From Hysterium pulicare CBS 123377 (taxonomy: Eukaryota; Ascomycota; Dothideomycetes; Hysteriales; Hysteriaceae), in assembly GCA_000467715.1 (NCBI GenBank), contig AJFK01001077.1, forward strand, positions 124,001-188,000: a DNA stretch of 64,000 nt, given 5' to 3'. The position numbers and the translations under genes are program-made. Shown here piece after piece: positions 32,060 through 45,854 of this stretch; position 1 is the first letter of the stretch, and each line of letters begins with the position of its first letter. Under the pieces are notes generated by a model. The model ran no database searches. It saw only the letters and a list, made by a program, of their open reading frames with translations, and had not been told where the DNA came from.

Positions 32060-33353
32060 CGAAGGCATCCTAAGCACCCACATCATGCCATGACATGAGA
32101 AGCTAAGATTACTGCTGGGCTGGAGTCCGATTTCTTTGGTGAAGGAAAGGAGTACGTGGTTCTCAAAAAATTTCCTCAATCACGCAGTTCACGACTTTAG
32201 AATATGTAGCCAGATGAGATGAACGATTATAAAAATCTTCTGCCTCCTTCACATTTACCTGCTTTGCCTAGCCTAGCCTGGTTAACTTTCTATACCCAAC
32301 TCTAAACATGATGAGTGCATGTTCCAACAATACCTCCCCCCAAACCACTCCCACCACCACTCTCACCAACACCACACAACAAAATATGAGAATAGGAAAT
32401 GGCAGAAAGAACACCGGCCAAATAAACATCCATAATTCAAATCCGTAAAGTCCTTCCATCCCATGATGGCCGCGTTCCTATACGGGGGGTTCCATCCGTC
32501 CGTCAGTCCGTCCGTCCGTCCGAGAAAAAGAAAAGAAAAGCAGAAGTGATTTGCCAAGCTACTATAGTGAGTAAAAGAGACGAAGATGAGAGTTGATGAG
32601 AGAGAGAGATATGAGGAGAGAAAAAAAGAGCTTAATAAAAAGAAGTCTCGCGGACATATGTAACACGCCGAGCTTCCAGATAGGAGAAAGGAGGATCACG
32701 AGTAGGAATAAGGAGAGACAAGATAAAAACAAAAGTAGACATACAATTCTGCCCGTCAGAAGGGGGCGCGTAGATAGGAACGGCGCCCTAGCAGGCAAAC
32801 GCAAGAAAAAGCGAAACATCGCAATTGATCCTCGCAAACAGGATAGATTTACTGCAAAGAGGCTTTGTGGCTGGAAGGAACCCTTGCTAAAGGACTTTTT
32901 GGATAAGAAAAGAACTCGCAGACACAGGAATAGAGAAAAGAAGAGAAGAGACAATGATTCCTTCCCTTTCTCTCTCCCTCTCTCTCCCTCCCGCTCTCCA
33001 ACCGGGGAATATATAAAAAAGTGAGGGAAAAAGAGGTTCCTTCCTCTCCCCGCCGTGTGAAAAGAAACACCTAAACTCCGATGCTGGCTGTTGCGCTCGA
33101 AGAGTTGAGGCACAAGATGACTGATATTCCCAAAGTTTCCCTGACTCATGAACCCAAACCCAAATAAACGTGCTCCAAATGACTCAATTGGGGGAAGGGC
33201 TCGTGATAATTCGGCTGCGTTAATGGTGATGATTAAATGGCGCCCACGATTATGAATGGCGAGTATGGTAGATATGCACAGAGAGGTGAAGCTGATGTCG
33301 TCCCCGTGGATGTGAAGTCGAGGATGCGTGGATGGGAGAGAATTGCAACGCTA
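32060..33353. other. Convergent spacer with purine/pyrimidine asymmetry
   Basis: 1.29 kb between the VOC gene and the G-alpha gene, both ending here. It contains a TCCG microsatellite (32494-32522), a purine-rich plus strand from about 32521 to 32960 and a pyrimidine run at about 32958-33000. It probably holds a long G-alpha 3' untranslated region. Frames read through it are low complexity and not credible proteins. Confidence 0.5.
32494..32522. repeat. TCCG tetranucleotide microsatellite
   Basis: About seven TCCG units, one interrupted (tcag), immediately followed by an A/G-rich tract. Confidence 0.75.
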
Positions 33354-34696
33354 TCATAGAATCCCAGAGTCTTTGAGGGCATTCTGCAGTATGGTTTCCT
33401 TGACTGCAGCGAACACGAGTCGAATGTTTGAGGTATCGGTAGCTTGCGTTAAGCTTAACGATAGTTAGCATGCGCAGAACCACGACCTTGTATGAGAACG
33501 TGACTTACTGAGGATATAGATTTAAATGCGCCCGATTTACTTGGTTGAATCTCCACAGCAGGTACTTGGCGGCTCGATTCACGTCGTTGCCGCCAGAGTA
33601 GTCGGGGAAATAGTTCCCCAGAGGAGATCTTGCGAGTTTCGCTTTGAACAAATCGACTTTGTTCAAAAACAAGATGATGCTGGTTCTCATGAACCATCGT
33701 GAATTCACGACGGAGTCAAAAAGGACTAGACTCTCCATCATTCGGTTCTAGTTGCAATAAGAATCAGTGGGGGCCCAGAACTCTAGGCTTAGAAAACATA
33801 CCTGACTACTCTCCTCCAGTAGGACCTGGTCATATTCGCTGAGGGCCACGCAAAATATGATCGATGTGACGTTTTCGAAACAGTGTATCCATTTTTTCCT
33901 TTCGCTTCGTTGACCCCCGACGTCGAACATGCTGCAGTTTCAAATTAGCCGAGCCACCGGAAATCTGCCGTTTTGTAGGTCCACGTACTGTATACTCAAC
34001 TGACCCATCGTAAACCTCGTTTCGTAGATACCAGTGGTTTTTGTACGCGCTCGGAGGACATCGGATTCAATGGGTATGTAATCAGGTGCTGCTATTCGGG
34101 ATACTTCGTCGAAGAAGCTGGGATATGATTAGCATGCGCTTCGAGCTAGACGCCAACGGGTGCCATACTAGGGAGCGGAGTCCATAAGATAAAATTCGCT
34201 GGAGTGTTCGAGAACTTTTGGCACGCAAGCGTCTCGCCAAAGTGAGGTTACTGCCTGTCCGACCTTCATGTCAAGAGGTTTTTCTGGGTCGGGATCCACC
34301 ACGTATTCCATGAGATATTGACAATATTCGTCGTTACCGGGCTCTTCTGGTTCGACTTTAAATTGATGCATGGCGCCTATTAGTGCTTTCGCGCAGTCGA
34401 TAACGTTCTTGTATATCGTGAGCCGGTACATGGCCAGTTCCTCCACCGTGTAACCATTTTGATGGATGATCTTCATCTGCTTCACAATTGTAGATTTACC
34501 ACTCTCACCGGAGCCTAGAATAGCTGATATTAGCTTGCGTACGATTAAACCACATAGGCTCAGCTGGCTTACCCAGAAGTAGGATCTTGCATTCTCGTCG
34601 TAACCGGCGGGAATCCTCCTCAAGCTTTCGGTCAATTGCTTGGCTTCGTTTCTTCTGCTCAACATCGTCATTGCTTGTGCTCATGCAGATACCCAT
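33354..34696 (-). CDS. gna-3: Heterotrimeric G-protein alpha subunit, group III (GNA-3/GanB type)
   Basis: About six exons. Exon 1 is 34696-34573 and its intron is 34572-34515. The start [11 protein letters not shown] gives a Gly2 myristoylation and Cys4 palmitoylation signal. The P-loop GSGESGKST is split by intron 1. Later blocks are [14 protein letters not shown] (switch I), [16 protein letters not shown] (switch II) and LFLNKVDLF (NKxD). The C-terminal exon ends [15 protein letters not shown], which lacks the Cys targeted by pertussis toxin and matches group III fungal subunits. These act at the plasma membrane, mainly on adenylyl cyclase and cAMP signalling in growth, conidiation and nutrient sensing. 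The ATG at 34816 is out of frame with this product. It faces away from the Hog1-type MAPK. Confidence 0.93.
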
Positions 34697-37600
34697 TGTG
34701 CTTGTAGATCGTTGCGGCTCGCTGCCGCCGGAAGACGGAAAGATGATGTCGGAGGAACAAAGCTGAGGCGCTAAGCTGAGCGCGTCGCAAGGGAGAGGAG
34801 TCCAAGTCGTTCGCAAAAATGAGAGTCAAGTGTTTCAAATGGTAGAGCCGCGAGACGATGCGGCGGGCGAGCAAGTTCGAAGGGCGACGGAAGCGGAGGC
34901 CTGGCGGCGGTCGAGGCCTGAGACAGCCCAGTCAAGAGCGGTGTCGTTGATGACGCTCTATCGAAGCGTCAACAGCAGCGTTGAACGCCAGCGCTGTGGA
35001 TTGTTCCTTTGGAGGATATTCCTCCGCCACCTTGTGAGGGACCGTTGGAAGCCAGAGTCGAGAAGTGGTGTCGGCCTTGGGAAGGGTCGGAGCGGTGATG
35101 TGAGGTCCCTTAGACGGTCTGTGCACGCAGGCTTGCAACAGCTTCGAAGTCACTGCACGCTCGAATCCTGGCTGGAGATGGGAGAATTCAAAGCGCAACG
35201 GCGAGAGCGCGGGTCCGCCAGGAGGGTGTTGTGCGGATGAGAGTGAAGTTGTTGAGAGGTGAGCGGACTCGGGAGCTCTAGGCGTCCTCGCAGCCACCTG
35301 AGGTGATTTGGCGATGGGCGAGGAAAGCGAGGCTGAGCACAGGTGCAGCTGCCAGCGAGTATTGGGTACGCTGAAATTGGGGCTCTACGAAAAAGCAATC
35401 CGGCATCCGGTCGTGCTGGATTTCGTCGACATCCGTGGTGGCAGGTGGGCGCGCTCAGGGCGGAAAGGGAGGTTTGGCTGATGGTGAGAGATGCGAGATG
35501 GGAGATGATGGGCAGGTGTGCTCTTCGTTCCTCCGCCTCTGTCAACTCCAGCCGTCCGCGTGTGGATGATGACGAGCGATTGGCGACCCCAAAATAGTAC
35601 TAAGCGATCGTCGTTACATATTTCGAAGCTGATCGCAGGCCTATTGTACGGCGTCTGCCTATGGAGAGCATATCATGACTGTCTAATTTGCTATTCTGAT
35701 TTCTCATTTACTCCAGTTTGTGCCCTGAGTGCAGTGCATGACTGGGGAAATCACCCAGGCCGCCCGCTCTCCGCACCTTCAATGCGCGGGTGCGACAGTT
35801 GAGCAAAGTCGCCGGGAGCATGCATTTGTTAAATCCCCGAGCCCGCGTCTCACAGGTTCAGAACATGTATACACGATGTATCCAACTGACCTAGGCACTG
35901 GTATAGACTTTCGGCTTCAGAGGAGTAAATTGGTCTGCGGTTTCAACAGGCGCGCGACCTCTGGTCAATTAGGCAGGTCACAATCATCTTGAAGCGCCAC
36001 TGGAGTCAAAACTCCCTAGCTGATTACTCCGTACCAGCATTCTAGACTGCACATCTAATGCTGTCTTTTGCGAACGACGGTTACATTGATGGTTAGTCAC
36101 TCGACTGGCATTAAGTCCTTTAAAGGAATAAAACTGCACAGCCCGAGAACCATTTGCTAAATTAAGGACCTTATCGACATTGATATGCCCAACGACAGCT
36201 GTCGTCAATTAGGACTGTCCGCCATTCTCTCAGCAGCCATTTACGCTGCAGGAGTATGATCATAATTATTTACAGTCTCCAAAAGGTTGTTGTCCCAAGG
36301 CGCAATGCACTAGATCGTCCCTAAGCAGCAGTGCTCTGGCAAAGCACCATTCAATATCAACTGACAAGATCGAATATCAGTTATATCCCGTCTGATCACT
36401 TCCCATGGTGTTGCTGCCGAGCTGCTTCACTCATATGGAAACCTTTTGGGCTCCAGATTGACAAGAGGGATGATGTGCAGCAATCAAACCACCTAACCCG
36501 CGAGACGTAGCTCATGGGCCTTGTAAATTCCCACCTACCGGATAGTGTCGCCAGTTACCAGTCCCTTGTTCCGGGTACAATGTCCTGCCCGCCGCCAGAA
36601 CCTCATTCATGCAAAGCTTGTCTGAATGACTATGCTCCATTGGGGAAATTTGAGTATGGAGTGCTGTTCATCCCTTGGTCCGAACCTGCGAGTCTAACTA
36701 TACTCATTCTACAATCATTCAAGACTCTACTATTGATATAGTAGACATATCGAGCGATAAGGTCGTAGTGAAAGCAAAGGCGTTCTCCGCAAGCTTCAGA
36801 ATAAGCACCGACCGGTCCGCTGAGGGGCTCAATTCCGTACCAACTGCACTCGAGGGATCTGTACCGCGTCTATTACCGAACCAGGCTCACCGGTGATAAA
36901 TCTCACGACTGATATTCCAGCAGATTCCGATGGAATAAAGATGTCGACGTTTTTCGCCTTTGGAGCCTGGCTCGATGCTTCGAGCTGTTCCATACCATTG
37001 TCTTCGACTTGAAGCCGAATGCGCATTGTCGGATTGTGATTAGGTCTTGGACTCACGCCCAATAAGAATGCTGTTTGGTTCTTTGGAAGGGAAAGCGTGA
37101 CACCTGCCAGGCCCGCTTTGCAGCACATCTTGCAGAGCCTGATACCCCCGCCAACAATGCCGTCTGCAGGCCGCATTGCCGATGTGAGATTGAGGACGAG
37201 GCATAGAAAGGGTTGCCACGGACGAGAAGAGGCCACGAAGAAACGAGGTTTATACAACAGAAATTATACAACAGAAAAGGGCCAGACAAGTAGACGAGAG
37301 TTGTATGGTCGGCTATCAGTACCGAGTGCCCTTGGCTGTGTCTGCAACAGACTTCCAAGGTCGCAACCAAAGGCGAGCGCGCACGGGCTGGCATGAGAAT
37401 GCCTTGAATAGCGATAGATCCCATGCAAAAGCCACATTGAATCGCCATTCCACAGCAGTGACGTCGTGCCTTGTATCGCATTTGCAGGTTTTCGGTTTCC
37501 ATGCCCGCTCAAATAATCGCGCTGGTGTACCTCTGCTAGCCCCTCCAAGCTGAGCTTCGTCTACAGCACTGAGTACTTTCCACCCCCTCTTTGCTCCCAT

Positions 37601-38077
37601 CTACCACACACCTAAACCTCTCTGTCCTCTTCCCTCGACCCGGCAACGATCAGCACCTCTTCTCTGCACCCGCCACAAAGCGAATCTTCCCCTTGTTTTT
37701 ATTGTGGCTCCCCTGCACGTCTCGCTCTTTGCCGCTTCGACTTGGTTGTCGCCTCAGAGGAAGCGCCACCCCACGTTTAACATCTGTTGTGCTTCACTCC
37801 GCCGCCACGAACACTGCATTGTAACGTACATTGATCATTGCCTCACACTTGGCTGGAACAACATCTTCTCCGCGGGACCCATCAATCACTGTCGCTCGGA
37901 AAATCCTCATTTCCTAGCTTGCGAGTAGTGCTAGATACGCGCTTGCACCGGCCAAAACCTGCTAAAGCGGTCGACATCCACTCTCTGCTCTAGACAAACA
38001 ACAACCAAACTTCGACGACCCCCCTTTCCACGCTCCCATCTGCGCCTAACGCATCCTACTGTGATTGAAACATCACC
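34697..38077. other. Long divergent spacer, G-alpha / Hog1
   Basis: 3.38 kb with no convincing gene. The first 900 bases (to about 35560) are G/C-rich, so all frames stay open by chance and overlap each other on both strands; this is probably G-alpha leader. A minus-strand frame at 36829-37257 looks mildly protein-like but lacks a known domain. The last 500 bases are C/T-rich, as in long leaders of fungal kinase genes. Confidence 0.45.
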
Positions 38078-39596
<1,519 letters not shown>

Positions 39597-40393
39597 ATTT
39601 TCGAACCTTTTGGCGACATTCGACTCTGCTTTCCGCCCGCAATACCTTCTCGAGTCGATCTTTCACTTCCAAAAATTGCCTTGCTGCCAGATTCCAGATA
39701 ATACTTCCGGGGGCGCAGCTTGGATGCGTTTGCCAGATTTTTTCCCATTCCCATGACTGGAATCTCGTGTGGGTAGAGTGTGCTGCATTATGTCTGCCTT
39801 GGATTGCACGAAATATTAGTGGGCGCGATATGGCGAAGTGTCATTTTCAGAAGGGTGGGGGGGACAAGGCAACGAGTGGGATTGACGATGCTCTTCTTCG
39901 GCATTCAATGAATATTTGCATCGTCACTGATTGTATCTCCTCTTGACAAGTTATAGAAGCCAACATGATATTTACTGCACAAAAATCAAATCTATCCAGA
40001 AGAATTGAATAGGATGCTCGCCTTTCCTTTGATGTAAGATTCAGCTGGATTGAAGTGGAAGGTAGCAGATTACCTGAGTACAACTTTTAGAATCTAAGAC
40101 TTACAGAGATACTCCAGTCTTATGTGCAAGTCCCTGCTATAAATTTACAAGCAACTTACGTGTCCCCACGAGCTCAATAGGGTTCACGTTAGGAAGGATT
40201 CCTGCATACCTATGAGTGATGGTGGTGATTGATCTACCCCAGGATTACGGAAGCGGCTAGGCGCCATATAGGGCTGAAGGCTATTCTTCACCTTGCCGAG
40301 TCCGACATTTTGGTGAAGCTTATGTAGTGGAATGGAGCCACGTCCCGAATACATCGCCTCGTGTTCGCCATAACCCGCAAATCCATACGCATC
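39597..40393. other. Intergenic: Hog1 3' flank and AVL9 promoter
   Basis: 797 bases between two plus-strand genes. No gene is recognised. Antisense frames near 39850 and 40190-40460 lack features. Confidence 0.5.
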
Positions 40394-43125
40394 ATGGTTT
40401 CTTTTGACCCTATTGTGTGCATTGTCGATTTTCATCATGCGAGGTGAGTGCGATACGTCATTCACGAAGGGACAGAAGGCTAATACCCTATTTAGAGGAC
40501 CTGAAGTTGAGACTTGGCTGGGGGTGGAAGAGGGAAGCGACCCAGCGAGCGAGAATGAATGGCCATTGCTACCGTTTATGGCGCTGAGCGATGGTGCTCA
40601 TGCGTACGTTTATTTCTATACACCTATCACCCGTTGTTTTCGGAGGATGCTACCAACAGCTTTGCCATCAGCCTACAAAAATGATTTGGACTCTGGGAAA
40701 GGCACCAAAGCCAGTTGCCATCCTTGAGGTTATTCGGAAAGTATCATATGGAATAGGTACTCTCTGGGCTTGTACAGCTAAGGGAGCGCAGTACAACGAA
40801 TAATGACGGCCTCCGACGCATCACTTTTCTCCTTTCGCCCATTCTTGCTAACACAGCTTGCACAGGTCGATCGAAGACTACTCCTACTTCACCCTCCGAC
40901 ACGAAGCCACTGCCAAAGCGCCCGCAACGAGTCTTTTCGGCATAAGCTGTACGCGCCAATTGGATGCCAACCAACTTATCCACCGACCTGCTGATGTGAC
41001 GAGGAGTACGGTACAAAAGGCGGTTGTTGTTATAAGTGATAGCCCGCAACATTTCGGAGTTCTGAAGGCGAAGCTAGGTGTGGTTACGGAGGCGTGGTTT
41101 GCACAAAAGTACGTTTGGTGGAGATATCGGGCAGCTTTAGACTGGATGCTGCATCTGGTCAATTGCTGACTTGGACGCAGGGATTTTACCGACCTAGATA
41201 TTTTACAACGATTCCAGGAGAGTCTCGGGAAGCTTCTAAAAGATCAAGAGGAGGAGCGGGGCGACCAATATTTTGGTACGTCATGTTCGACAAGCTCGAG
41301 TACTTTGGCTGATACTCTGCAGGCCTCTCACTTCGAGAGCTGATCCATGAGTTCAAATGGCAGACTCTAGTTCTTTTCAAATGTTGTTTGCTACAACCAA
41401 AGGTTCAATGCCCTGGAAAATATCTCTAGCAATGTGCTGACTTTTCCAGATGCTCTTTTTTGGGTCTCATTGCGAGCAGTTATGCATGATGCAATTTTCT
41501 TTGATCTCTCTAATACCGGGCTTAATTCGACATCTCGAGGACTGCGCGGATCCAAAATTCAATGCTTACGAGGAGAAACTGGTCATGCCTACCTCTCTCA
41601 AGACGAGTGAACGAGCTTCTTGTAAGTATTTTCTTCAGTATCGAGAGTATTCGCTTTTACAAGATTAACAAAGTTTTCAGTACTGGCATATATGGGCCTA
41701 CCTTTGCAGGTTTTTGGCAAAGGGAGCCTTTTCGGACCATACACGCCCTTACAGCAATTGGATATGCTTGCCGATCACGGTACAAAATCCTACATTGTTG
41801 GATCGACGAATTCATTACTTCTGCAGCAGAAGGATAGATACAGCGACATTCTAATAAATGTAAGCTCCGTTGCGAAGGCGATTGTTATATTTTACAGTAA
41901 ACCTTACGTGAACTAGCTTGACGAGAACACGATCAATATCACCTCAACTTCCCTTCGTTCCGTCCTCACTTTATCGACTCAAGACCGAAGATGGATAGAC
42001 TTCCTTACACAAACAGTGAATGACACGTGGGACGAAGGTATGTTGTCTTTATTACCCCTGTGACTTCAACTAATCGTACCTCTAGCAAATCCGAGTAGAC
42101 CGAAAGACATGAAATTTTCCGGCAGCGAAGAAATGATCCGTCTTCATTTCGAAGAATATCTCCTGGCATTATTGTCTGCTGTTAAATACAAGCTTTACCT
42201 TGAAGGCCACAAAGGGAACGAAAATGCCCTTCTGACAGACTTTGGTAGGTAGCACCCTAATGTCCAAATTTTTCTTCTATTTTAACTGAATCTCAGATGG
42301 CGATCCGTCAAGTGACTTCAACTCTGATTGGATCGAAGCCTGGATGAAAACCGAAAACTTCAGAATCTTCAATAAATTCACAGACTCCCATCTTTTCGAT
42401 ATCGTAGATCCAAAGCACCCCAGCGCTGGAGCCTTTTCAATTGAGGATGCGCAACGCCGACTGGCGCAGTACGTACCTCCCCGTATTTCATCTTTAAGTG
42501 ATTGTTGTTGACACTTCTGCAGGCAAGTAGCTGAAATGCACCTCGATGAACGCTTCCAAAACAGCCGCGAAGCGCTGGGCAAGCAGTTGGCTGTCGGACA
42601 GAAGAAAGTCTCCACAGCATTCAATAGCTTATGGGCTGATATTGAGGCAATGCGAGAAGCTCAGCGGAAGAAGGCGGAAGAGAACAGGGCTGCAGCTGCA
42701 GCGAATGGATCGAGCCCCTCTTCTCCAATCGAGAAGACGGGACATTTATCAAGATGTAAGTTTAGCACTCCCACCTAGTCTCTCTTCAACTTCTAGCGCC
42801 TTGCTAACAAGCAACGTACCCAGTCTCGAAAGCCCCAGATCTCTCACACGCACAAGCTTCCGTCCAAGCCGCCTCGAATCGTGCCGGCGCCTACCTTTCC
42901 TCCTGGGGCGCCTGGGCTTCCGAAAAACGAAAGACGGGATGGGGGAAATCTTCTAGTTCCGTTTCGACGCCGATAAACTCCCCACCGCCGCTTACCTCTC
43001 CTAAGCCCGGAGATTTTAAGAGGTCCGACGCTTTCCCGAGAGCGGAGTATGAAAAGCGTTCTTCATCTCCCCTGTCATCACCTGCTGCTGCACCTGCACC
43101 GCCCGAGTCTAGACCGAGCGAGTAG
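40394..43125 (+). CDS. AVL9: Avl9, DENN-type secretory pathway protein
   Basis: A multi-exon gene (about ten exons). Exon 1 (40394-40443) gives MVSFDPIVCIVDFHHAR, joined in frame to GPEVETWLGVEEGSD at 40496. After a long 262-nt intron comes SIEDYSYFTLRHEA. Strongly conserved blocks follow: LFGISCTRQLDANQLIHRPA, then VGLPLQVFGKGSLFGPYTPL-like sequence, GSTNSLLLQQKDRYSDILIN and RRWIDFLTQTVNDTWDE. These match the Avl9 family, a DENN-related protein needed for exocytic traffic from the Golgi in yeast. The C-terminal 150 residues are low complexity with a Ser/Pro-rich tail ending PPESRPSE. The start is chosen because it gives the family's VDFHHARGPEVE junction. Confidence 0.87.
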
Positions 43126-43847
43126 TGGTGAGATTGGCTGTATGTGGTTCTAGATGATTGATCAAGATAAGAGGACTTTTAATGACTATGTGACGAATTT
43201 ACGAAAATCTGGGATTTTGTAATTTCTTTTCTTTTTACATGTGCTGTTGAAATAATACCATTTGTTCATATCTTTTTTAATTGCTCAAGTACCCATTTCA
43301 AATCAATATTGCATAGCGCAGGGAGATTTCTTTTGGCGTTTGTGATGAGATGAGTGAGGGTTGGATGTACGCATTGATTGGATTGGGTGGTATATGTTTT
43401 ATCCTTAGTAGCGAATATTATGTAGACGTCTCTACTGTGCTTTTCTCTGTTTCTATGGTAAATAGGTATATTGGTGGAATACTTTAAAGGATTTAAACTG
43501 ATCATTTTTCCTAAGTACCATGAAGGTGTGGGTGAATGATAGTAGAATTCAAAGTTTAACAAGGCGGGGACATCCATTTGAGACATTTCGCAGAGGTTGA
43601 GTGGCTCGGTATACGGCGATAACCTTGGAATAATTATGCACGCACATCGTCTGGGAGACCTTTTCTTCAACTAAGGTTCGCTACTTATGGGTGTATTTCA
43701 ACTCAGCTAATCCAGCAATCTAGCATTTCCCCTACATACCGCCTGAGAAAGAATCCGCAACCAATAAAATACCAACCCGCCCAATCCTATTATCCAGCCT
43801 AGTCATGGATGAATCTTCAACTCCGTCCCGCACAATCAGCTTCTTCA
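43126..43847. other. Convergent spacer, AVL9 / third F-box gene
   Basis: 722 bases, A/T-rich. A 134-codon minus-strand frame at 43266-43670 is open but has no domain, is rich in stops on either side and lies in the expected 3' region. I do not call it a gene. Confidence 0.45.
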
Positions 43848-45515
43848 TTAAGAATCCTCCATCTCCTCGTCTTCATCATCAACCCCCACACCAAGAACAC
43901 TCTCCATCGCATCAACCTCATCCCCTTCCTCAATCTCACCCTCCTCACTCTCACTCTCAACATCCCACTCAATCAATCCTCTAACCACCTTCTCCTCCGC
44001 ATGAGGATCCACATCCCACTTCCCGTCTCCCACGCCCTCGAAGTCGTCAAAGACGCTGAAATACTGGAAACTCCTCTCGTGATCCTTGAATCCATTATGC
44101 CATATCCCACTATCCTCAATGAAGCGCACTTCCTTCGCAACGCGCATCACAGCGCCCACTTCCCCGTCATCCAGTTTCCGCACGTGGGACGTCGACTCGC
44201 CGTTGATGACTCTCGGCGCCAGGATCCAGAGCGTATCGAGCGAAAGTTCGGTTTCGATGGCGTGGCAGATAGACGTCCAACTCCCAGGCTTCGCGCCCGC
44301 TTCGAACATTCTCGGCGTCAGCGGTAGGAGTTTGTAGTAGCCGAGACAGAGTTTGCGGAGACGCGGGAACTTGCGGAGGACGGTGAGGAGGTGGTCTTCT
44401 GTGCCGAGAGAGGAAGCGCCGAAGGAGAGGCGGAGCTCGTGGAGGTTGGGGTGGGATATTCTTGATCCTGTTTCGTCCTCTTTCCCGCTTGTTATTCCTT
44501 TGTGGAGGAAGGGATCGGTCCAGTCGCCTTCGAGACGGTGATGCGTGTATCCTTGCACGAAACTGATGTCGAGGATTTCGAGGTTGGGCGCTGAGGCTAT
44601 GAAGAATCCCACCGAGTCGACCAATGTGTAGTGAGGCTTTGTGGAGTGTGTGGGACCAATTTTGAGGGCGAGATAATTCAGATTATGGAGAACTGAGGAT
44701 ACCATAGAGGGTGCGATAGATTCGAGGGCGCTGGTGGCAACTTGTTTATAGTCGATGGCCCGGCGGAATGGCAGAGAAAAGGATGTGAGCTTTGTACCGC
44801 TAGAATAGAGTGCGGCGAAGAGGTCGGTGATAAAGAAAGGGATTGAAGAGGAAGTGTATTCAAAGAGCAGCATGTCACTCATATCGGGCCAGTAGTAGTG
44901 CCTCAGCGATGAGGAGTACTCAGACGGTTTTTTCCTCGAAGGTGTGATACTGTCGTATGTCGGTCCGTACCAGCCTTTGATGTGCTCCATAGGGAGGAGC
45001 GAGGGATAGTATCGCAAGTGATGGAGATTGGGAAGGCGCTTGAGGATCGCTTGCATCATGACTTGACACCGACCTGATTTTCGGAATAGCTGCTGGCTGC
45101 GACGGCATTCGGAGCGCGCTTCCTGAAGCTTCCAGAATCGTGACATATCTTCTACCGTCTCAAGATCATCGTGACAATCCTCCCCTTCAACGCGCCTCAC
45201 ACTAAGGACAGTAGTAGGACTGAAAACGACTCCGCAAAGTGTCATCGTATGAATCCAGGGCGCCAGTTGTGGTATTGAGGAAAGCATGTCAGCAGCCTCC
45301 ATGCTCGTCTTCGTGGGAAAGAACTTGACAGTAGCGATCAGATCCGCGAAGGCCTTCCAAGCTGCGTTCTTCATGTCTCTGGATGCTAGACGAACGTTCT
45401 GGAGGTCTATTACTGATTGAGGTGTTGGTAGTGGCCATCGTTCCTTGTGGTTCGTTTGGTATTCCAGGACGTTGCTTATGATCATCTCACGTAATTCCAG
45501 ACATAGTTCGTTCAT
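43848..45515 (-). CDS. F-box-like protein, paralogue of the 17.6-19.0 kb gene
   Basis: A single-exon 555-residue protein. The N terminus MNELCLELREMIISNVLEYQ and a following KERWPLPTPQ match the opening of the frame-broken gene at 17654-19040 (ERWQLLTSSS), and the middle block NLHELRLSFGASSLGTEDHL matches its second part. A degenerate F-box (about residues 1-55) is followed by leucine-rich strands such as LPNLHHLRYYPS and APNLEILDISF. The last 50 residues are highly acidic (Glu/Asp/Gly runs). This is consistent with a fungal SCF substrate adaptor family that has expanded. The F-box is weak, so an adaptor role is inferred rather than shown. Confidence 0.68.
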   Translation of the reverse strand: MNELCLELREMIISNVLEYQTNHKERWPLPTPQSVIDLQNVRLASRDMKNAAWKAFADLIATVKFFPTKTSMEAADMLSSIPQLAPWIHTMTLCGVVFSPTTVLSVRRVEGEDCHDDLETVEDMSRFWKLQEARSECRRSQQLFRKSGRCQVMMQAILKRLPNLHHLRYYPSLLPMEHIKGWYGPTYDSITPSRKKPSEYSSSLRHYYWPDMSDMLLFEYTSSSIPFFITDLFAALYSSGTKLTSFSLPFRRAIDYKQVATSALESIAPSMVSSVLHNLNYLALKIGPTHSTKPHYTLVDSVGFFIASAPNLEILDISFVQGYTHHRLEGDWTDPFLHKGITSGKEDETGSRISHPNLHELRLSFGASSLGTEDHLLTVLRKFPRLRKLCLGYYKLLPLTPRMFEAGAKPGSWTSICHAIETELSLDTLWILAPRVINGESTSHVRKLDDGEVGAVMRVAKEVRFIEDSGIWHNGFKDHERSFQYFSVFDDFEGVGDGKWDVDPHAEEKVVRGLIEWDVESESEEGEIEEGDEVDAMESVLGVGVDDEDEEMEDS

Positions 45516-45854
45516 GCTGGCGGTGACGTAGAAAGTTGAGCTTTCTTGTCTCTGGCGTTGACGATAGTTGAATTGTGAAGAGTGAGTGAAAAGTGAAGGA
45601 AGCTTGAGTTTGACGAAAAGCTTGGGTCTCTTATTTCACAATGATGACATGTGATTGACAGAGCCGCAACCAAAATACTGTTGAGGGAAAGAAATTTATC
45701 ATTCCACTTGATAAATAGTCGCCACGATGAGAATGCGACACTCCTTTAAAGTATGTCAGCTGCCAAGATCACCATAATGGATTTTAATGTCTCTTTTGGA
45801 GGTTATACCAAATTGAATGCAGCTACCATGGTTGAAAGAGCTTACTTGGTTTAT
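45516..45854. other. Intergenic: promoter of third F-box gene
   Basis: 339 bases, A/T-rich, containing the F-box promoter and the end of the TatD-like gene's 3' flank. Nothing else is visible. Confidence 0.5.

Noticed and set aside
32562-33149. 195-codon minus-strand frame rich in Ser, Leu and Phe
   Set aside because: It is the translation of a pyrimidine-rich tract, so the composition is an artefact of the DNA bias.
34830-35600. Several overlapping frames over 80 codons on both strands
   Set aside because: G/C-rich DNA lacks stop codons by chance; none has a domain and they overlap each other in several frames.
43266-43670. 134-codon minus-strand frame downstream of AVL9
   Set aside because: No family features, in a convergent spacer.
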